Positions 7,955-12,962 of a stretch of 12,962 nt of DNA are shown piece by piece. The translations under genes and the position numbers were made by a program. Under the pieces are notes generated by a model, which was given only the letters and a program-made list of their open reading frames with translations, was not told the origin of the DNA and searched no databases. Source of the DNA: Synura sp. LO234KE (Eukaryota; Sar; Synurophyceae; Synurales; Mallomonadaceae); assembly GCA_015143735.1 (NCBI GenBank), contig VKHC01000171.1, positions 1-12,962 of the forward strand. The letters run 5' to 3'. Position 1 is the stretch's first letter. Every line of letters starts with the position of its first letter.

Positions 7955-10900
7955 ACTAAGCTCTGACAGGTAGATACAAGCTTAGGGAAAGAGGTAAAGG
8001 GCACGTCGATGTCAGACAAACTAGTCACTCTAACCAGCTGCACTTAGAAAATAATCAAATTGAAATTAGTATCCATTCGAGACCTCATGTCATAATCCAT
8101 TCCCTGTATATGATCGTAGCGGTTACGACCCGACTCTCCTTCACCTGTAGGTACTCTGTCAACATCGCGATGCCTAAATATCCTTTCAGATTCTTATTCG
8201 CAATTTTCAATACGCGGTCAAACATGATACAGACGTGGAGGTGCGGCACGTGGAGCGCGAAGTCCAAGTGTACGAATACACCGAACTCCGTCTTGAATAT
8301 CTAATGGTGAGAGGGGTAACGTTGGAGGAGGGGCAGAAGCAAGAGGAGGAAATTAGAGGAGATTAATAGTGTGATATTAAACTGTTGTGACAAATAGAGA
8401 GCAAAATAGCGGAGATCTTGTTTAAATATTAAATAAAATTAATGCAAGATTAAAATTTTAGATTTCTAGTTTTCGCCTTGTTGCTGAGGATTTGGAAACC
8501 AAAAACGTACGGCAAAATAAATTGATATGTGAAGGGCCCATTCCACCCTGGAGGTGCACGTTGTGTAGATAGCCTTACCTCCTTCCTGGCCAGCGACCAC
8601 TCGCGGTCGAAGAGGTCAAGCAATGCGTCCAGTCTAAAGACACAACCAACCGGAATCCCCACCCACATCAATATCAGATCCGGTGTGGGAGGGTTAGTCT
8701 TTGAAGAAGGCAGACATTCTCGAGGCATGATGACTCAAATAATCGAACGAGACATGATGACTCAAATAATCGAAAAATGCCCTCATCAGAACACAATATG
8801 AATGGTTACAATCGGAGATGCATAACCGCAACGCAACGTGACGTGGTGCAAAAGAAATGTCCACTTCAATTTAGGACTGTTACCATATGCAAAGATAAGG
8901 CTGTCAAACCAGCGAAAAACTAATCTAGATACCTTTTCTTCTTGTCGCTCATGTGCACAGGTTCGTTGTATTTGAAGGCCAACAGCAGTGACACGGCCAT
9001 GGAAAGAAGTCGATTGGTCTTGGTCACAATGCCCTGAACATCAAACATCGCGAATTATTCCCATTCAAATATATTGAAAAACAATGATTGTTACGAAGGA
9101 GAGGCAGCGGGATCTTCAACGACATTATTGAGGTTTACAAAAATCTGCGTACTTGGGGATGTACGTGATTTAAATGATTTCTCCCATTTTCGGTCGATAG
9201 ACGGAGAAGGATAGTCTGTGCACCTCATCACTACTTCAACTAGTACCCCACTTAGGTTCTTTTATAGTTTGGTTAGGTACAAAGAAGAGCGAACAGAGCC
9301 CTAACGTGGTCGTCATGGAAATGGAAAAAGGACCGCTTGTACTAGTAGTGATCACAGCCCAGCTAAACCCACAGTACCTTAAGACAAAGGCGCTCAAAAT
9401 ATATGAATGCCAAGGCTACAGTGGATAGCTCGATGCCCAGCGCCATGCAGCCTGCCAGAGCTGATTTCTTCAAATTACGAATCTGAGACAAGTCAGTGAC
9501 ACAGACATAGGCTAAGACATAGACAGGGAAGCTTGAAGGGGAGGGCGAATTAACGCCGTTCAGACTAAGATCCAAACATCCTCCACTCTTATGAGCGGTG
9601 TGGCAGATCTCACGTGGTGTGAGAGAATGCTCTGACACGAAACGTATATACACGGGTATCAGTAGGTGTAAGGAGGGGTCCACATCATGAATGCATCCAC
9701 ACTGCTGTACCTTGCTCAGGGTGAGAGAGGGCGGGAGGTGAGGGTGGCGCTCTCGAAACTGCTGGTTCAGACTCTGTGAGTTGAGTACATACATACATAC
9801 ATACATACATACATAAGATACAGTGTACGAGGAGAACGTAAACGCGAGGAAGGAGAGGGAGGAGCGGCATATCCTTCCCTTTGACAATACACGATGCGGA
9901 CGCTGCAAGAGTGCCGTAACTTTCCTCCCATTTCAAACCTAATCTAACGGAGAACTATATCGTAAGTGCAATATGTCGGCCCTCCCCTGCGACCATAACT
10001 ATCATCGGAGGGCGCTTCATCGCGCAGCGTTTCGTCCGTCCGATCCGTCGCGTTCCTACTGTACCCTACTCACCGTTCGCATTTCTTCGGCATCTACAAA
10101 TAGAGTGAGTGACGTCAGGACAGGACCCAGTCTTGTATAGTCGTTAAACATCTTTTTCTCCCGCCCCTGAGAAAAGATAAGGAAAAGGAAAGGAAGTGAA
10201 CCAATCCCTACGGCAAGAATGTATATATATATATGCGTAACAATAGGCGACTCGTCGAAGGCTCCGATCTAGAAGGAGTTCAATGTTCGGAGAGGGAGGT
10301 ACAATACACATACCCAACCTGCACATCTCATGGACCTTTGTAATCATATGTGTGTATTGTATATGCATGTACTATACATTCTGTGCAACGAATATGTACG
10401 GTATCTCAACATTTATGTACACCTGTAGCATATTCGGATCATCCAGCGCGTTGGGGTCGAAGGCGTACATGGCCGTTTCTCCTCTGTTTCTTTGGGAGGC
10501 CGGTGCATACGGGTTGAGCGAATAGTCCCCCTCTGTCTGTGACACAGGGCAAGGTCAGTGCCATGGAGAGAACTATAATGGCGTCTGATGAAATGATAAC
10601 AGGCGTATTTCAACATGGACATTGCCATGATATTTCAGCGACAGATTCATAATTCCGTTGAAAAGAAACTAGAGGTAATGGTAGAGTGCAGCATAGGTAA
10701 TGACGTGGCACTCCGCCGCACCTTTATCAAGTGCATGTATGAGAGTCCTCTCCAATCACGTTGTGGCTGTATGTACACTTCGTGACCACGTTTATCGTCA
10801 GCTTGTTGTTTAGCGAGTCTAGCTGCCTCTGCTTCTGGCGCGTAGGTGATTATGGACATCACCGTTAGGGGATAGCTACGGTTACTCGAGAAGAATAGCC

Positions 10901-11678
10901 GAGCGGAGAGGAGGGGGCAGGACGTTGGCACGTCGCTGGAGATTTCAGAATGTAGTGTTGAACCGTCTGCCTCGACGACAGGGCCGTTCCCTTTGAGTAC
11001 AGCCTCCTCCCACTAAAACAAAGGTTCGCATTTAGTTCATGTAGACAACGGAGAAGGAAGTGGACGAGACACATGTCATTGCGGGTAATCCATACATCCA
11101 TTACATGGAATTTCATAAAACCCAAGCGTCAATACCTGTCGCACAACAGCACTCTGTTCAGAAAATTTGGTCATCTTGTACTTGAATGCAAGTGGAATGC
11201 GAATTGTAGCTGCCTTTTTCCCGTGCAATTTCCTTCCTGGGGCATAAGATAAACCATCTGCATTCGAGTTTGGATCAGGATTTGCTAAATCTTCATTTGA
11301 TATTGCTTCTACTTGTTCCTGCTCTTTTATCACTTCATTTTCCTCCTCGTAATGACTTTCCGAACTTTCTTCGTATGGTGAATCACCATACATTTGCCGA
11401 CGCATCAAAGCAGTACCACTCTCCACTATTGATAATTCGTTTTTCATTGGGATATTTTGTAAGAAATCTAACGCAGCCATATGCCTTTAAGTGAACGTCA
11501 TTATTTTACAAGTACATATTGTAATAATATTACATTACTACCTTGTCGTAAATTTTTGCTTCGCCCCAGCTCCCAAACCAGACAGATACCCATGGTGCTT
11601 TGAAATGGTCTTCGTCTTAATCAACTGATTTCCAGTACTTTGCTCCGGCAGCTCTGGTAATGTGCCTAATATGTTCAT
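7244..11678 (-). CDS. Gene F: CABLES-like cyclin-fold protein with Arg/Glu-rich C-terminal tail
   Basis: This encodes a homologue of CDK5 and ABL1 enzyme substrate proteins (CABLES1/2), adaptors with a C-terminal cyclin-like fold linked to CDK regulation and growth control. Exons on the minus strand: 11678-11542, 11484-11136, 11012-10722, 10536-10423, 10166-10074, 9773-9711, 9482-9378, 9033-8933, 8633-8579, 8300-8145 and 7879-7244. They sum to 2100 bases (699 codons plus stop) with matching phase at every junction. Family marks in order: AALDFLQNI at residues 49-57; EVYIQPQRDWRGLSY in exon 3; YAFDPNALDDP at 283-293; LTLSK-IRNLKK across exons 6 and 7; VALAFIYFERLCLK, TKTNRLLSMAVSLLLAFKY and EFGVFVHLDFALHVP in exons 7-10. 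The tail after residue 488 is unusual: a Q7 run at 559-565 and a long Arg/Glu/Asp/Lys-rich stretch at about 630-690. The start is the first ATG in the exon 1 frame. The family match is by recall, not alignment. Confidence 0.87.
8726..8773. repeat. Tandem duplication with two TGACTCA sites in gene F intron
   Basis: An identical 21-base unit occurs at 8726-8746 and 8753-8773 (period 27). Each copy contains TGACTCA, the palindromic site of AP-1/Gcn4-type bZIP factors, at 8730-8736 and 8757-8763. It lies in the intron between exons 8 and 9. Confidence 0.8.
9034..9377 (-). other. Intron 7 of gene F (344 bases)
   Basis: Donor AAG|GTACTG, acceptor GATGTTCAG. Nothing coding is seen. It contains two ACTAGT palindromes, at 9239 and 9341. 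Confidence 0.7.
9786..9815. repeat. (TACA)n microsatellite next to exon 6 acceptor of gene F
   Basis: About seven and a half TACA units. On the transcribed strand this is a TATG/ATGT tract ending 12 bases before exon 6, where a pyrimidine tract is normally found. It produces false Tyr/Val/Cys/Met repeats in open frames that read through the intron. Confidence 0.95.
10221..10234. repeat. (TA)n microsatellite in intron 4 of gene F
   Basis: A 14-base alternating TA run lies about 55 bases upstream of the exon 5 acceptor. It is a short simple repeat with no other signal. Confidence 0.85.
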
Positions 11679-11775
11679 GCAATACAATCCAAAATAAACA
11701 AAATCACCAGCCACGGGTAGCACGGATATAGTCGAATAATATATAATAGTAATAACAATTAACAATTATTTTACG
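11679..11775. promoter_or_regulatory. Bidirectional promoter of gene F (CABLES-like) and SDHAF4
   Basis: The two start codons are divergent and only 97 bases apart, so both 5' UTRs and the core promoter must fit here unless an upstream non-coding exon exists elsewhere. The SDHAF4-proximal half is AT-rich (AATATATAATAG at about 11736). The CABLES-proximal half has a more GC-rich patch (CAGCCACGGGTAGCACGG at about 11709). Confidence 0.6.
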
Positions 11776-12144
11776 ATGATTTATCGATTAATTTTCCCAT
11801 GCAAACATTTCCATATCCGTACACTTCAAAATATTTGCAAGAATAGAACTCTTTTGACGAGGTCACATACGAGTCAAACGAATAAAAATCAAATTAAAGA
11901 AGTGCTTAAGGATTATGATTCTCCTAAACCGACAATAGATGTGACAGTGACTACGGATCATATTAATAGAGATGAGGAAGGAGAGTCCGTGAAATCTTCA
12001 GAAGATGAAGTTTCTGATTTCGAGGAAATGTTTATACCAGGACCCGCTGGCCTGGAATGGGGAGGTCCTACTAGAGGTGGGAGGAGACCAGAACCTACAC
12101 GTTATGGTGATTGGGAAAGATCTGGTCGAGTTTCAGATTTTTGA
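11776..12144 (+). CDS. SDHAF4: Succinate dehydrogenase assembly factor 4, mitochondrial
   Basis: SDHAF4 (yeast Sdh8; DUF1674 family) is a mitochondrial matrix chaperone. It binds the flavinylated catalytic subunit SDHA and helps it join SDHB during complex II assembly. The 122-residue frame is intronless. Residues 1-35 are basic and lack acidic residues (MIYRLIFPCKHFHIRTLQN), as in a mitochondrial presequence. The middle is acidic and poorly conserved. The C-terminus carries the diagnostic block, PEPTRYGDWERSGRVSDF, at 105-122, preceded by GGP at 95-97. The family usually has a shorter link between GGP and PEPTRYGDWE; here TRGGRR gives several extra residues. The protein is slightly longer than the roughly 108-residue human form. 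The start is the first ATG after the shared promoter, and AATAAA follows at 12234. Confidence 0.94.
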   Translation: MIYRLIFPCKHFHIRTLQNICKNRTLLTRSHTSQTNKNQIKEVLKDYDSPKPTIDVTVTTDHINRDEEGESVKSSEDEVSDFEEMFIPGPAGLEWGGPTRGGRRPEPTRYGDWERSGRVSDF

Positions 12145-12233
12145 ACTTTTATAAATTACGTACTTGACTTGATATGTATATTGAGCGCATAGTTGGTGGA
12201 GCACGCTTTCTTGTTTCATCATGATATGATTTT

Positions 12234-12239
12234 AATAAA
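12234..12239 (+). terminator. Poly(A) signal AATAAA for SDHAF4
   Basis: A canonical hexamer 90 bases after the SDHAF4 stop on the same strand, in AT-rich sequence. Confidence 0.7.
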
Positions 12240-12474
12240 TGATAAAACATAAGGATTCTTTTCTATCAAGTGTTCGTTGGAACATCCTATAACAGTTGCC
12301 TATACTATTGCTACTACTACTGGTATATAAGTTAAAGTCGGTCATTTAACTAGGAAAGAATTGACCGCCGCTGGTGGCTACTACTAAGAAATAGCGATCA
12401 ATACACCGCTGCAGCACTGCCGCTTTTCATCATGCAAGCGAAGTATCACTAGCAATAAAGCAGCGCGGTGGTTC
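12240..12474. other. Spacer after SDHAF4
   Basis: No supported coding sequence. It may contain the promoter and 5' UTR of the tentative gene H. A plus-strand AATAAA at 12454-12459 has no evident gene to serve. Confidence 0.4.
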
Positions 12475-12701
12475 ATGGGTGGTATAAGCACTATCAGCAT
12501 TTCCTTCTCTTGTTTCCCTGCCGGTCTTGCTGGTGCGATCTTCCAGAGCGACATGGATTTCAACAACTAAGAGCCCCTATTATCAAACTGGGGGAAAATC
12601 CCGTGACCTGGTGGGGGACGGGGGAGATGGCCTCCGCCGGGCGCAGGCGAGCAACGAAATGGGGGCTGGCCCTCCTGGCTGATGCTCCCCCGGGGATCAT
12701 G
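12475..12701 (+). CDS. Gene H: possible 5' part of a spliced gene of unknown function
   Basis: A tentative model: a very short coding start 12475-12481 (ATG GGT G), a 65-base intron 12482-12546 (GTATAA to a strong pyrimidine tract ending TTCCAG), and exon 12547-12701 ending at ATG|GTGAGT. The phases match (1 plus 2), giving 54 residues that begin MGERHGFQQLRAPIIKLGEN. The exon is GC-rich compared with its surroundings. A second frame of the same exon is open to 12678 and the minus strand is open for over 60 codons without a Met, so strand and frame are not settled. No family is recognised, and any later exons lie beyond the window or in unassigned sequence. Confidence 0.25.
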
Positions 12702-12962
12702 GTGAGTACGACGCAATGACGTCCCAGCTAAAGCGAATGGGACGCGCGTGCCTCCCTCGGAGGAGGACGTTCCTACTGAAGAAACACTGTCGTGGACAGC
12801 ATTGGAACCGTGATGTGTTCGACCTCCTGTGGTATGATCATCATCATCCTTTTAAAGCAAAGGGAATACTCTCTTCTGTTATGCTCGAAAACTGTCAATG
12901 AAACTAACTATGATAGTATTATTCTCCTTTACTTTCTGTACATCTTGAATTCTCCATTGACC
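12702..12962. other. Unassigned 3' end of window
   Basis: Downstream of the GTGAGT donor there are short open stretches on the plus strand (12716-12901, and another frame encoding VPPSEEDVPTEETLSW). None has an in-phase acceptor at a workable intron length. It may be intron plus further exons of gene H. Confidence 0.3.

Noticed and set aside
9363-9936. Two long minus-strand frames with Tyr-Val-Cys-Met repeats
   Set aside because: They read through introns, and the repeats come from the TACA microsatellite. Only the parts in exons 6 and 7 of the CABLES-like gene are real.
10865-11125. Minus-strand 86-codon frame starting at 11125
   Set aside because: It is the wrong frame across the exon 2 to exon 3 intron of the CABLES-like gene.
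1-12962. Search for tRNA or rRNA genes, transposases, terminal inverted repeats, CRISPR-like arrays or viral proteins
   Set aside because: Nothing seen by eye. The only repeats are short tandem duplications, microsatellites and homopolymers. A covariance-model and repeat-library search would be needed to exclude diverged copies.

Overview
This window is nuclear DNA from a eukaryote with a compact, intron-bearing genome. The coding evidence comes as short open stretches bounded by GT/AG splice signals in matching phase, with AATAAA polyadenylation signals after several stops. Introns run from 57 to about 590 bases and neighbouring genes are often under 150 bases apart. The best-recognised gene is a CABLES-type cyclin-fold protein, a family best known from animals, so an invertebrate or a close relative of animals is my guess. 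The lineage cannot be settled from this window. I see no bacterial operon structure, CRISPR array, rRNA, tRNA, transposase or viral gene.

Layout from left to right: (A) about 2-1064, minus, a four-exon gene of unknown function rich in charged helix. (B) 1435-4154, minus, an unknown gene with a long last exon carrying a basic region and a coiled coil; its 5' end was not found. (C) 4687-5229, minus, an intronless 180-codon gene with a degenerate WW-like motif near the C-terminus. (D) 5406-6321, minus, an unknown four-exon gene whose second intron fits a GC-AG type. (E) 6489-6775, plus, a possible small gene with a mitochondrial-like N-terminus, weakly supported. (F) 7244-11678 (or from 7018), minus, an eleven- or twelve-exon CABLES-like gene. 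(G) 11776-12144, plus, the succinate dehydrogenase assembly factor SDHAF4, intronless. (H) 12475-12701, plus, a possible GC-rich first part of another gene.

The firmest results are F and G. All eleven CABLES exons join with matching splice phase into one 699-codon frame, and the protein order matches the family from the N-terminal AALxFLxNI motif to the C-terminal cyclin fold. SDHAF4 and CABLES are head-to-head with 97 bases between their start codons, so they probably share a promoter. F and E are tail-to-tail and may overlap in their 3' UTRs. Genes A to D all run on the minus strand with small gaps; C starts only 46 bases from the likely poly(A) signal of D. No functional pathway linking the genes is apparent.

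All exon boundaries were read by eye from splice consensus and phase. Without transcripts or homology searches the models of A, B, D, E and H are proposals.
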